Assembly (NCBI GenBank): GCA_027491785.1
Contig: JAOZGJ010000010.1
Coordinates: forward strand, 1 to 64,000
Source of the DNA: Thermoproteota archaeon
GTDB lineage: Archaea > Korarchaeota > Korarchaeia > Korarchaeales > Korarchaeaceae
Reading direction: 5' to 3'
Length of the DNA stretch: 64,000 nt
Numbering within the stretch: the stretch's first letter is position 1; every line of letters begins with the position of its first letter. A program made the translations under genes and the position numbers. The notes beneath the pieces are model-generated. The model did not search any database. It had not been told where the DNA came from and was given only the letters and a program-made list of their open reading frames with translations. Shown piece by piece: positions 7,815 through 17,556 of this stretch.

Positions 7815-10262
7815 CTACGGAGTTATTGCATACTCGACGAACAGCCTTACATTGATTCCCAGAGATTCTCTCAGGGTTTGTTCTGCTGCTCTCACAACAG
7901 CAGGTGTCATTATATGCCCTTCCCTCAACCGAGACTCGCTTATATAGATCTTAGCATGCAATATCCACTCAGCTCCCTCCGATGATAGGGATATGTTTAC
8001 GTCGCTCGGCAGTACTCCTGCATAAGACGATATCACCTCCTTGACCACCTTGACCACGTTGCTCGCGCTCAGTGTTTGCGATGCTCTCATGGACTCGAAC
8101 GCAGCAGCACTGTGTATCATGAGTGTCAGGAAGGTAAACAGGATGAAACCGAAGAGAACTATCTTCTTTCTCCTCTCCCACAGGTATTTGCTCGAGTAAA
8201 CGATCACTACACTCACCAGCAGGATCGTGTATGCTGCGCTCACGTGGGCGAACTTATTTATGCCGATGAGGTAACCGGAGACAAACCAGAGGAGTACCGT
8301 GTATACGGCCGTCCAGATCTTGTACTTGATCAATCCTGTCTTCCTAGCCCTCTCCCCCTCTATTATTATTAGCCAAAGCAGAATCAGGGATAGTACCGAA
8401 GCCGAGATAAATATGACATTAGATGTTAGAAAGCTGCTCAAGGGAACCATATCGAGCAGCAACATAGTGCCATATAGCAACAGGAAATGAGCCAGGGAAA
8501 ATGCCTCTGAGATGTCTGTTGATATGAAAACCCCTATTAACCAGCTGAAGATTATCGGGGAGAGGACGAAGGCCACCCTCCTGATTACCGTCTTCAAAGC
8601 CTCCTTGGTAGATTTCGCTCCTAAGAGACCTATCGATACCTTTATCCATACAGAGAGGAACCATATCGATGCGACCACGAAGGATCCAATGGCCCTGAGG
8701 ATCACCTCAGCTCCTGTCCTAGCTATCCTTTCAGAAACATCACTCAACGAGCCTCTGGACTCGCGGAAGACATCCTCCACCACGGGATATATGGCGTAGA
8801 GCTTGGCGGAAATGTAGCCTGCTGCTATCAATGCTATTATGTTGATCGTCACTAAGGTAGCTGATCCTAGGAAGAAAGATGGATTTAACATGGCCATGGA
8901 AACTCCTACAGCGGCAGCTGGTGGGACCAAGGCTATTGCTATTGCTGATCCAACTAATGCGGCTTCGGCCCTCTCGTACATCATGGCTACCGCTCCCGCA
9001 AAACCGGCAGCTATTGCTATCGCGAGATCCACTAGATTGGGGCTTCCCCTGGCAGCTAGTTCCTTAGTAACCTGTAGAGGTACATAAGAGCTCGCTATAG
9101 CTGCAGTAATCCAAGATAGAACCACTATTAGGGCTACTCCCTCCACACCAAGCTTCAAACCCGTATAGAATAGATCAAGGCCTGACTTGCTCTCCCTCTT
9201 AACATCTATGAGGGCCAGACCTACGGCCCCGGATACTATCGCTCCCATTAACGGGGAGAGGAGCATAGATCCTATTATAGCGTAAACGTTATTTGCCATG
9301 AGCCCTATGGCAGCTAGAGCGCTAGCTAGAGCAGTTAATATAACTGATTTAGGATCTGATATCTGCTTTACTTGATCATAGGCCCTTTCTAGAATTTTAA
9401 GAGCCCTTTGATTGGCTTGCTCAATGATCTCCGAGCTTTCCTCCATCTCTGAAACTAGGTAGTATGTGAGCGTTGTGTATCCTGTTGTGTAAAGGGGGAA
9501 GAGAGCTAATAGAATTATTATAGCCCATAAGGAGGCTGTAATTAGCCTATACCAGAATTCCAAACTGATGCCCGATGGCATCCTCAGGGAGGAATCCACA
9601 CTGCTTGAAACGGACCATACCATCAATTCTACATTCCATATCCTCTTTATTCTGTTGTCTAGGTAGTTCAAGGAATTCGTTATGATATCATAGAGCTGAG
9701 CTGCTCTCTTTGGATCCCTTCCCTCAACTACCAGCTTGACTAGATCTCCAAATTCTACAGATAGATTAGCCCTTAACTGGAGGAGGTCCTCCACCTCTGT
9801 ATCATTTAACTTGACCGTCCTAAGTTTATCAAGACTGTCGTCTATCTCAGCAAGTTTCAAAGCTATTGGGGTTATGTGTTTGAGAGAAGGAGTTACGAAG
9901 AGGGGAATCTCCTGTGACACATTTATCTCCTGGGCTTTCGGATTGAGGGTCACCACCAAGGAATACACTCCTGGCTTGTCTGGAGCAGCTACCTCGAAAT
10001 ACATCACTTCCGGCTCCTCTATAACGATGGATCTCTCCTCGTAGAAGATGGTCTCATTTCCTGATGTTATCGCCAGGTTCAATCTGGCATACGTCCCCGC
10101 TGGTAATCCTCCAATGCTGACCGTGATGTTCACCAAGCTGCTGGGATTTATCGGACCTGAAGGAACCTCCACTTTCAGCTGAGGATAGCCCTGTCCCCTC
10201 ACAGGCACTAGCGAGAGGGCCAGGGCTAGCAGCAGGATCAATATCATGCGGGAGGCAGCCAT
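7815..10262 (-). CDS. Large DUF389-family membrane protein with secreted N-terminal domain
   Basis: At 815 residues this is far longer than typical DUF389 proteins (roughly 300-500). A signal peptide (residues 1-24) is followed by a beta-rich extracytoplasmic domain (about 25-115), a helical segment (about 130-225), and a membrane region. The DUF389 core is recognisable as LTALASALAAIGLMANN, IGSMLLSPLMGAIVSGAVGLAL and the AIALVPPAAAVGVSMAM stretch, followed by further helices to about residue 730. The last 80 residues are soluble and resemble the small alpha/beta tail found on some family members. DUF389 function is unknown, though transport has been suggested. It lies 38 bp after larA, probably in the same transcript. 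Confidence 0.85.
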   Translation of the reverse strand: MAASRMILILLLALALSLVPVRGQGYPQLKVEVPSGPINPSSLVNITVSIGGLPAGTYARLNLAITSGNETIFYEERSIVIEEPEVMYFEVAAPDKPGVYSLVVTLNPKAQEINVSQEIPLFVTPSLKHITPIALKLAEIDDSLDKLRTVKLNDTEVEDLLQLRANLSVEFGDLVKLVVEGRDPKRAAQLYDIITNSLNYLDNRIKRIWNVELMVWSVSSSVDSSLRMPSGISLEFWYRLITASLWAIIILLALFPLYTTGYTTLTYYLVSEMEESSEIIEQANQRALKILERAYDQVKQISDPKSVILTALASALAAIGLMANNVYAIIGSMLLSPLMGAIVSGAVGLALIDVKRESKSGLDLFYTGLKLGVEGVALIVVLSWITAAIASSYVPLQVTKELAARGSPNLVDLAIAIAAGFAGAVAMMYERAEAALVGSAIAIALVPPAAAVGVSMAMLNPSFFLGSATLVTINIIALIAAGYISAKLYAIYPVVEDVFRESRGSLSDVSERIARTGAEVILRAIGSFVVASIWFLSVWIKVSIGLLGAKSTKEALKTVIRRVAFVLSPIIFSWLIGVFISTDISEAFSLAHFLLLYGTMLLLDMVPLSSFLTSNVIFISASVLSLILLWLIIIEGERARKTGLIKYKIWTAVYTVLLWFVSGYLIGINKFAHVSAAYTILLVSVVIVYSSKYLWERRKKIVLFGFILFTFLTLMIHSAAAFESMRASQTLSASNVVKVVKEVISSYAGVLPSDVNISLSSEGAEWILHAKIYISESRLREGHIMTPAVVRAAEQTLRESLGINVRLFVEYAITP

Positions 10263-10300
10263 TCCAGGTTCCTTCTATGGCCTTTAGAGTATAGGGAAAT

Positions 10301-11548
10301 TTAACACTTAGCTCGATCATCAGCTATCATTGGGACGGTAATGCTGGCCTCAGGCAGCACAGCTACTTTCCCATCCACTGCCCTCATGGCCTCCTCAATC
10401 GCTTCTTGGACATCTTTGAAGGCCTTAAAACCTATCTTGCTGAGGATCTCTGGTTCCAACTCCGTGACAGCAAAGACCTTGGCCTTTTGCAATAGTTCCA
10501 AAATCTTCGCTGATTTATGGTACCCCAGCTTATAGTTCTCATATACCTGCTTCCTGACTTCGTCAATGCTCTTCCCGGCCAAGAGATCGTAGAAATTCCT
10601 CGGTCCTATGCCATCCCAGCAGGGAGCTACGAGTATAACTATACCGCCATTATCGATCACGAGCTTAGCCGCCTCTAAGGCCTTATGAGCCTGGTAAAGG
10701 TCGATGCCCATCTCCCTTGGGGCAACGGCCACGACTATCTTGGCTTTCTTAGGCAATTTAACAGCATATCTCCCCTCCACCTCCCTCACCAAGGAGTTGA
10801 AGGACTGAAATATATCTCCCGCCCGGGCTGCCCACGCTCTTCCCTCGCCAGTTATGGCTACGTTAAGGGTGAATATGGACACCTTAGATGAGACCTTCCC
10901 TACTATTTCCTCCAGATCCTCATTGAGAGGGTTTCCCCTCAGCCTGCCTAGGGCAGCTTCAGGCATCAATGCCATTCTATGGTTTGCTTCGACGCATTCG
11001 TAGGCACAGAGCCCGGGAGCTATGCTCTTCCTCCCTCCAGTGTAACCAGCGAAGTAGTGAGGCTCCACCGAACCTAAGGTAACTATTAGATCATGCTCTA
11101 ATAGTGCCCTATTGAGGATAATGGGGGTCCCTCTAGCAGTTGAGCCTAGGCTGAAGAAATCGCCTTTCCTGCAATCGTGATGAGTGGTTGAGGATCTGAG
11201 TTCATCATAGTGATGGCCTAGTATGACCTCCCTATACTCCTCCTCAGTCGGCGGTCTATGGGTTCCAGTAGCAACAATCAACCTCACGTCACCCGAGATC
11301 CTGCTCAATATGTGATCCAGCATCTTAGGAGTTGGGGTGAGCCTAGAGGCATCATTCACGACTATAAGGGCGCTTTTAGGATCATAGCCCTCCAAGGCTT
11401 TACCCATTGGAGATCTAAGCGCTTCCTCTATGATGGAATCCTCATCGACTTGAGGGGGCGGCTCTATTCCATACACGCCCATGAGCCTCTCCTCAGGCAC
11501 CTCGAGCTCGATGGGTTTCCTCCCATAGAGGATCTCGATCAATGCCAT
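10301..11548 (-). CDS. larA: LarA-family nickel-pincer-dependent racemase/epimerase
   Basis: The 415-residue protein has the LarA (DUF2088) hallmarks. NDASRLTPT and ATGTHRP lie in the N-terminal domain, followed by THHDC, VEPHYFAGYTGGRKSIAPG and ECVEANH. By alignment with Lactobacillus LarA these supply the catalytic histidine pair, the lysine (K174 here) that binds the pincer cofactor covalently and the nickel-ligand histidine (H190 here); all are present, so the enzyme should be active. The characterised member racemises lactate, but the family acts on many 2-hydroxy acids. It overlaps by 10 bp a DUF401 permease, suggesting uptake of its substrate. LarB and LarC for cofactor synthesis are encoded at 58114-60149. 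Confidence 0.9.
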   Translation of the reverse strand: MALIEILYGRKPIELEVPEERLMGVYGIEPPPQVDEDSIIEEALRSPMGKALEGYDPKSALIVVNDASRLTPTPKMLDHILSRISGDVRLIVATGTHRPPTEEEYREVILGHHYDELRSSTTHHDCRKGDFFSLGSTARGTPIILNRALLEHDLIVTLGSVEPHYFAGYTGGRKSIAPGLCAYECVEANHRMALMPEAALGRLRGNPLNEDLEEIVGKVSSKVSIFTLNVAITGEGRAWAARAGDIFQSFNSLVREVEGRYAVKLPKKAKIVVAVAPREMGIDLYQAHKALEAAKLVIDNGGIVILVAPCWDGIGPRNFYDLLAGKSIDEVRKQVYENYKLGYHKSAKILELLQKAKVFAVTELEPEILSKIGFKAFKDVQEAIEEAMRAVDGKVAVLPEASITVPMIADDRAKC

Positions 11549-12744
11549 AGGATCATCCCTAGGACCAGAGATATTATCACCGCCATTATAGAGGTAGGCA
11601 CGATATACTTATAGACCTTGGAATACCTGCCCCCGTAATGCTCGAGGGTCAATATCAGGCAGAGGTGTACTGGAGAGAGCATGACCCCTATATAGCCACC
11701 TGTATATCCTACTAAGAGAGCTAGATCGTTTATTGCGTTTCCAGTGCCAAGTATATTCACGAGCAAGGGAAATGCCGTCCCGGCATAGACGAACTCCCCC
11801 GCTGTGGTTGCACCTATAACGAACGGGAGAGTGAAGACAACCGGCATTATCGGTATGCCATGGGAGGACATGAAGTGGAGCAGGGCATCAGCTGACCTGC
11901 TATCGAACACGTACTGCCTGTACATCATTACTGCTACTATTACTATCACTATCTTGGGGGAGAGGGCGAACTTTATACCATCTAAGAGCTGCTTCCTCGT
12001 CGGTCTTGCGTAGATGGCGGTAGCCACGGCAGTGGCTAACAGGGAGAACTCAACTGGCAGTTTAACGAGGAAGACCAGCAAGACAACTAGGAAGAAAGGC
12101 CATCCCGCAATGAGGAGTTTCCATCTACTTTCAGTAGATTCCCTGCATTCTATGGTCCTCTTCCTCAGGAGGGGATATGCTATGGTGAGGCCTGCTACTA
12201 TGGAACCGATTGCTGCGGGAAAAGTCGACTCTATAACCCTTACTATGGGTGTTTCCAGTATCACAGCAGTCAGGATGAGAGCTTGGAAGAGGGGCCAGAC
12301 CGGTACCCAAATGTGCCTGAACCAGTAGTTCAGGAAAGATGCGAAATCGCTATCAAGCCTTTGCCTCTCCAAGTAGTGTTCCTTCAGCATCATGGCAGAT
12401 ACTAGAGCCCCTCCAGGCATAGGTATGAGCCCTACCAAGGAGGGGACGAAGAGGGATGCGAAGTTGCAGCTTATACTAGCGAATAACTTGGTCATCTTAT
12501 CCAGGATTCCAGCTACTTTCATCATGTAGGAAAGGAATAAGGCTGAGAAGAATGCTATGAAGAGCTTCAAGGTGGAGTAAGTGAGTATCCCCTTGAAGGT
12601 CGATCCTATCATGCCCCAACCAAGGGTTAAAATTCCAAACGCTATAGTCGATACAGTGACAGCTATATGAACCTCCTGCTTCAAGATCAGCAGCCCTATG
12701 AGCAAGGCCACCGAGATGATGAAGCTCAGGACGGGATCTACCAT
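11539..12744 (-). CDS. DUF401-family permease
   Basis: This 401-residue integral membrane protein has about eleven hydrophobic segments and the DUF401 signature GLIPMPGGALVSAMMLKEH followed by FLNYWFRHIWVPVWPLFQALIL, with a matching motif in the second half (IGATTAGEFVYAGTAFPLL). DUF401 proteins belong to the ion-transporter superfamily that includes gluconate and lactate permeases. It is the first gene of the operon with larA (10-bp overlap), so a 2-hydroxy-acid importer is a reasonable inference, not a demonstration. Confidence 0.8.
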   Translation of the reverse strand: MVDPVLSFIISVALLIGLLILKQEVHIAVTVSTIAFGILTLGWGMIGSTFKGILTYSTLKLFIAFFSALFLSYMMKVAGILDKMTKLFASISCNFASLFVPSLVGLIPMPGGALVSAMMLKEHYLERQRLDSDFASFLNYWFRHIWVPVWPLFQALILTAVILETPIVRVIESTFPAAIGSIVAGLTIAYPLLRKRTIECRESTESRWKLLIAGWPFFLVVLLVFLVKLPVEFSLLATAVATAIYARPTRKQLLDGIKFALSPKIVIVIVAVMMYRQYVFDSRSADALLHFMSSHGIPIMPVVFTLPFVIGATTAGEFVYAGTAFPLLVNILGTGNAINDLALLVGYTGGYIGVMLSPVHLCLILTLEHYGGRYSKVYKYIVPTSIMAVIISLVLGMILWH

Positions 12745-12955
12745 ATTTCAGCTCCCAAATTCTACTACCCTTTGCTTAAAATCATTAACAGGTTAACGAA
12801 GTCTGGGGGGAATCGATGAATGGACTCCAGCGAGCTGGGTGTGAGTCATTCCAGCTGAGGGAATTGCTAAGTCAAACCAAGCTAAGTAAGGTAAAGTAAG
12901 TTAAGTATTTCAAGTGAACGACCTAGTCTATTAAACAGCAAGAGCTGATCATGAA

Positions 12956-14440
12956 ATGGCTCCCAAGGAGTTCACGAGCGTGGTCAGGAGCAGCCTGTGG
13001 ATCTATCTCTCATCGCTCTCTAATAGCATATTCGGATTCCTGTTCTGGCTGATCATCTCAGTGATTTCAGGCCCTTCGGTGATAGGGTACGTTAGCGCGA
13101 CATCCAGCATGGCTCTACTGATAGCTTCCATCCTGAGCTTGGGGCTCCCTAGGGGTATGGTGAAATGGGTCGGTGAGTACTCCGATAAGAATCCGGAGAG
13201 AGCCAAGATTTACTTCTGGACATCTCTTTCATTTCTGTTTCTAATGTACTTATTACCCTCCTTAGCTATCCTCTACTTGGGACTTTCCGGCCATACATTC
13301 TTTAATTATGAGCCAACTAGCTTGATATTCGTCTCGATACTCCTTCTCATAAGTTTGTCGGGCATATTCGCATCGATGTTCGTCGCCTTGATGAGGACCT
13401 TCCCCTACTTCGTTGCCGTAGTGATCGGGAACCTTGCTAAGCTGTCCGTTGGAATATTTCTCCTCTTCCTAGGGCTAGGATGGGTGGGCGCCCTGATAGG
13501 CTATATGATGAGCGGCCTGATCATAGACCTGACAGGCTTGATCTATGCATTCACCAATCTGGGAACTCCCACCTTTAGAACGGATCACTTAAGGGACCTC
13601 ATAAGGGCGGGGGTCCCAGCATGGCTTCCTAATATGATCATGGTATTAGGACAGCAATTGGCCGTTGTTTTCGCTTTCAGCTACTTGGGAGCCTTCGACA
13701 CAGGCAAATTCTACATTGCCATGGCCGCATCAGGTTTCGTGGTTGGGATCGGGGCATCCATTCAGCAGATAATGCTACCCTACCTCAGCGGCCTTGAGGA
13801 CGGGAGGAAGAGGGCCGCATGGAGAGGCCTGAGGGTTGGGCTAGGGTTCACCCTCCCACTGGCAGTTTCCATAGCCTTATTCCCAGATTATCTGCTCGGG
13901 CTTCTTGGAAAGAGCTACAGCAGTGCTTGGCTAGAGCTTGAGCTGATATTAGCTGCGAATATACTGGTCCTCATCTCATCAGCTGTAACGAATCTCTGTT
14001 ACTCCAAGGACATGTTCAGGTACGTCCTGAATATAGGTTTGGCGATAAGCGTTCCAAGACTCATACTCTATTTTCTAGCTACACCTTTTCTTGGATCTAA
14101 AGGTATTGCCCTATCCTACCTGATAGGCGGCATCACTGGTCTCTACTATGCCTCGGTTGTCTCATCGAGGCTAAAGTTTCACCTCGACTGGGAAACCCTA
14201 CGCAGGGCCTTACTGGCCAGCTTAGTGGGGGTGGTCCCGGAACTACCCTTCAGACTGGTTAGTTGGCCTTGGATCTTGGGAGCAATGATAGGTGCATTAA
14301 TCAGCCTGTTAAGCCTGATGAAGATGAGAGTACTGGAAGAGGAGGACATTAGGGGGCTTGGAAGAGCTATCGTACCAAATAGATTCAAGCCCATGGCCTA
14401 CATCCTCACGAAACCTCTCCTAAACGCCGTTTACAGCTAG
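12956..14440 (+). CDS. Polysaccharide/oligosaccharide flippase (Wzx/MATE-like)
   Basis: The 494-residue protein shows about fourteen membrane segments with the MOP-superfamily arrangement: N-terminal SSLWIYLSSLSNSIFGFLFWLI, GYVSATSSMALLIASILSLGLPRGMVKWVGEYS, and a second half beginning LIRAGVPAWLPNMIMVLGQQ. Such proteins move lipid-linked oligosaccharides across the membrane for surface glycan or N-glycan assembly. No glycosyltransferase operon surrounds it; the closest is the DUF354 gene 5 kb away. The upstream 210 bp are rich in repeated GTAAG words. Confidence 0.85.
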   Translation: MAPKEFTSVVRSSLWIYLSSLSNSIFGFLFWLIISVISGPSVIGYVSATSSMALLIASILSLGLPRGMVKWVGEYSDKNPERAKIYFWTSLSFLFLMYLLPSLAILYLGLSGHTFFNYEPTSLIFVSILLLISLSGIFASMFVALMRTFPYFVAVVIGNLAKLSVGIFLLFLGLGWVGALIGYMMSGLIIDLTGLIYAFTNLGTPTFRTDHLRDLIRAGVPAWLPNMIMVLGQQLAVVFAFSYLGAFDTGKFYIAMAASGFVVGIGASIQQIMLPYLSGLEDGRKRAAWRGLRVGLGFTLPLAVSIALFPDYLLGLLGKSYSSAWLELELILAANILVLISSAVTNLCYSKDMFRYVLNIGLAISVPRLILYFLATPFLGSKGIALSYLIGGITGLYYASVVSSRLKFHLDWETLRRALLASLVGVVPELPFRLVSWPWILGAMIGALISLLSLMKMRVLEEEDIRGLGRAIVPNRFKPMAYILTKPLLNAVYS

Positions 14441-14574
14441 CTATCTATAACATTTTATTTTCTAAACTCAGATAAAATATGTAGTATTTTTTAAATAAAT
14501 AGGCGAATTAAAAATTTTAAGAACAACGATTAAATTCGAGGTCAATTCGAATTTAATAGCTTAGGTGCTCATAT
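14441..14574 (+). promoter_or_regulatory. AT-rich promoter with a perfect 10-bp inverted repeat in the leader
   Basis: The gap before the 753-residue secreted protein is strongly AT-rich and has two TATA-like elements (around 14489-14497 and 14511-14519). At 14530-14539 and 14547-14556 lie the perfect inverted arms TTAAATTCGA and TCGAATTTAA with a 7-base loop. This places a hairpin or operator 18 bases upstream of the ATG, followed by an AGGTG ribosome site. It could bind a regulator or fold in the mRNA. Confidence 0.55.
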
Positions 14575-16836
14575 ATGAAAATGTTCCTCCGTATGCTCTC
14601 CCTCCTCCTCATAACCCTGAGCATCCTATCTACTGCCTCACCGGTAGAGGCGCAGCCCAAGCTCGGTAAGTCACCTCCCAAGCTTATAGTTAGGGTCTAC
14701 CTCACGTACCTCTGGATAAATAATAGGGCGGATGTGGATGCACTAGGCAGGGGAAATTCTGACCTGTGGCTCATCTCCATTATAAACGAGTACGGGCATG
14801 GTACGTCCCCTTTCATCATAGGCGAGAAGACGGTCGATGAGGACCTCTTGGATGTCAACGGGAACAATGTATATGATAAAGGAGATAATAGAATGAGGAT
14901 TTTGGAACTTGCAGGTCCCTTGGAATCAGATAAAGGACCAAAGAAGATAAGATACACGGATTTAGCGTATAACATCACTCAATGCGAACCCTTGAGGCCC
15001 TTCGACATCTACGTCCACTTGGTCGATAGCGATAATGGTAACAGCGATGAGTACAGGTTCGCCCTCAAGCTTCTAACCAAGCTCTTCAATGGGATATTCA
15101 AGACAGCAGGACCCTTCAGCAAACTAGTCACTGAGGCCATGAACGGTGTATTTTCCGTGTTTGGTAAGGGAGGCTATGATTCCGCTGGGGTGGGCTCCGT
15201 CAATTCATGGTATCCATCGAAGGCATATCCCGTACTAGCGGGCAACCCGAAGAAGGGGCAGATGTGGAATCTAGGAAAGCCCAAGGAATGGAAGAAGGGC
15301 GATATACCCCCTCCCAAAGAGACCTGGGTATCGGAGGAGGGAAAGATCGATATAAAGCTCAATGGAAAGCTATCAGCTATCGTCTGGTTCAGGATCTCCG
15401 TCTATAACACTGGCATAGCTTGTAAGAAGTCATACAGCCTGGTCCCAAGTGAAAAGGGTGAAGGAGCAGCTAGCATAAGAGAAGCTACAATAAAGGAATT
15501 ACCAAATGGTAAAATGGGGTTCCAAGTAAAGTTTCATGGTAACATAACGGGTAAGCCCCTCAATTTAAGCCTGAAAGCTTCTAATTCCAGATCCACTGGA
15601 GAGGCGTCGATCGCAGGAGATATGATCAAGAGATCTGAGGGTGATTCCATATGTATAGACGAGCATAACGATACTATATATGGCCTGATGAATCTCTCCG
15701 GCCTTGAAGGGTCCGTCAATGTCAGCATAACATCTTACAGCGGTAGCTTGCCTGTGAGCAAGATAGAGAACATTACTCTGTATGTTCACAAGCCTGAGCT
15801 CGCTATAGTGGCGAACGAAGTCGACTTAGATCCTCTAATGGACGAATTACCAGAAATAGAGGCGAAAGGCTTCCACTACTCGATCTATAAACCAGATGAA
15901 GTAGGCATCTTATCTGATGTGCCCGTGATCCTCATACTTGGTGGGCCGGATGCCTACAACGGGGTTGGCAGCTTGGTTAGATCCCTCCTACCTGAAGACA
16001 AGCAGCAGGAGATGAGAGGGGGATTTGCAAGCTACATCATCCCAAATGCCTTCAGCGGTGGAAAGGTAAATCAGAAGGTGATCCTAGTAGGTGGGAAGGA
16101 CAGGTATATGACGGCGGAGACTATGAGACGAATCATGCCATCAATTATCGAGGATCTCTCAGCGGTTGACAGAGAGCCTCCCTATTTGGTCGGGTGGAAC
16201 TTCTATGCCAGCTCCATGGCTCCAGAAATAGCTACAGGCACCCTTGAAGGTACCAATCTGACTCTCTACTGGAGCGAACCGTTATCTCAAATTTCCCTCG
16301 GTATATCAGCCAGATACGGGAACACATCAGTTCCCCTGCCTAGGGGCTCAGCCAACGTTAGTATCAGTGGTGCCGAGACTCGCATATATCTGGCTAAGGG
16401 ACTCCCAAAGGATCTAATCGTCAGTCTGGGTGGGATAAAGGATACTAGAGGAAACTCGCTGAAGAAGAACGTCACGCTCAGATTGAAGGTTGCTGTGGAG
16501 GAAGGCTATCCCTACTTGATGCTAAAGGTCGTAGGCAACGAGAGCGTCGGCAGGTCATTCACATATTACGTGCAGATAATGAATTTGGGAGACAGCCCTG
16601 GGGTAGTTAGGTATGGTGTAACCCAAGCTCCACCGCCCTTCATCGAAGTGAGGGTCCAGCCTGAGATGGTAATGATTCCACCTCAGCAGGCCAATGTGTT
16701 GAGCATAGTGGTTAATGTGGGAGAGGAAGCAGTACCGGGTACATATCCCTTCCAAGTGACCTTCTACATGGATTCCTATGGCGGCACTAGGGCTCACCCC
16801 CTCAACTTAACAGTTAGGGTCTGGACGGAGGGATGA
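14575..16836 (+). CDS. Large secreted surface protein with Ig-like domains
   Basis: The 753-residue product has a clear signal peptide (residues 1-27, ending near VEAQ) and no other membrane span. The first 250 residues contain many Asp/Asn-rich turns (DVNGNNVYDKGDN resembles a calcium-binding loop). Around residues 410-520 a segment with VILILGGPDAYN and VILVGGKDRYM recalls the GG-containing repeats of some archaeal S-layer proteins. A Big_5-like region follows (about 545-645, with TLYWSEPLS and GGIKDTRGN), and then a C-terminal Ig/CARDB-like domain. Many NxS/T sites suit an N-glycosylated cell-surface protein. It has its own strong promoter. Exact role unknown. Confidence 0.75.
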   Translation: MKMFLRMLSLLLITLSILSTASPVEAQPKLGKSPPKLIVRVYLTYLWINNRADVDALGRGNSDLWLISIINEYGHGTSPFIIGEKTVDEDLLDVNGNNVYDKGDNRMRILELAGPLESDKGPKKIRYTDLAYNITQCEPLRPFDIYVHLVDSDNGNSDEYRFALKLLTKLFNGIFKTAGPFSKLVTEAMNGVFSVFGKGGYDSAGVGSVNSWYPSKAYPVLAGNPKKGQMWNLGKPKEWKKGDIPPPKETWVSEEGKIDIKLNGKLSAIVWFRISVYNTGIACKKSYSLVPSEKGEGAASIREATIKELPNGKMGFQVKFHGNITGKPLNLSLKASNSRSTGEASIAGDMIKRSEGDSICIDEHNDTIYGLMNLSGLEGSVNVSITSYSGSLPVSKIENITLYVHKPELAIVANEVDLDPLMDELPEIEAKGFHYSIYKPDEVGILSDVPVILILGGPDAYNGVGSLVRSLLPEDKQQEMRGGFASYIIPNAFSGGKVNQKVILVGGKDRYMTAETMRRIMPSIIEDLSAVDREPPYLVGWNFYASSMAPEIATGTLEGTNLTLYWSEPLSQISLGISARYGNTSVPLPRGSANVSISGAETRIYLAKGLPKDLIVSLGGIKDTRGNSLKKNVTLRLKVAVEEGYPYLMLKVVGNESVGRSFTYYVQIMNLGDSPGVVRYGVTQAPPPFIEVRVQPEMVMIPPQQANVLSIVVNVGEEAVPGTYPFQVTFYMDSYGGTRAHPLNLTVRVWTEG

Positions 16837-16968
16837 TACTCTAAAATAGCCAATATATCCCTTCTTCCCTTTTCTTCACTTTCCTTCTCCTCCTCTACAC
16901 TTTCACAATTTAATCGATGAAAGTAATTACATTTATATCATAACGGAGTTATAAGGGTGGGTGTTATC

Positions 16969-17523
16969 TTGGTAAGGCCTATGACCTTGGATGCTCTCGC
17001 CTCTTCCTTCGGAGGGGAATCCATGGCCCATATGAGGTATACCCTGTTTGCCGACAAGGCGGATAGAGAAGGCTTCCCGAATGTAGCTAGGCTCTTTAAG
17101 GCCATAGCCTATGCTGAGAAGGTCCATGCTGGGAACCATTACAATGCGTTGTCCGAACTTAAAGGAGATCTCAAAGTCGTAGCTGGGGCTACATTCGGTC
17201 CTGGTAGTACTTCTAAGAACTTAGAACTCGCTATAATGGGAGAGGATTATGAAGTCAATGAGATGTACCCAGCCTATCTATCTCTGGCCGAGCTGCAGGG
17301 AGAGAAAAGAGCTGCAAATAGTTTTAAATGGGCGCTAGAAGCGGAGAAGATTCATGTCGAATTATATAGAAGGGCCAAAGATTACGTGGATCGGGGTGAA
17401 GATTTCCCCATAGAAGGGAAGGTATGGGTCTGCCCTGTTTGCGGTCACACCTATATAGGAACGGAACCTCCAGATAGATGCCCGGTCTGTGGTGCTCCCA
17501 AGGACAGATATGTCGGATTCTGA
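16969..17523 (+). CDS. rbr: Rubrerythrin
   Basis: Rubrerythrin reduces hydrogen peroxide to water using a di-iron centre and a rubredoxin-type iron. The N-terminal four-helix bundle shows FGGESMAHMRY and YAEKVHAGNH (first iron-ligand set) and WALEAEKIHVELY (second). The C-terminal rubredoxin knuckles are VCPVCGHTY and DRCPVCGAPKDRY. I favour the TTG at 16969, because the TATA-like TTTATAT near 16931 predicts a transcript start around 16957-16960 and GGGTGGGTG then serves as ribosome site; the upstream GTG at 16957 would lie at the transcript end. It fits with the ferritin and superoxide reductase genes at 24407-25242. Confidence 0.95.
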   Translation: MVRPMTLDALASSFGGESMAHMRYTLFADKADREGFPNVARLFKAIAYAEKVHAGNHYNALSELKGDLKVVAGATFGPGSTSKNLELAIMGEDYEVNEMYPAYLSLAELQGEKRAANSFKWALEAEKIHVELYRRAKDYVDRGEDFPIEGKVWVCPVCGHTYIGTEPPDRCPVCGAPKDRYVGF

Positions 17524-17556
17524 CCCATTTACCACATTCTTCCCTCCATCTCCTCT

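Noticed and set aside
12860-12915. GTAAG-rich low-complexity stretch before the flippase gene
   Set aside because: Units are irregular and short; similar purine-rich words occur elsewhere, so it is not a defined repeat or array.
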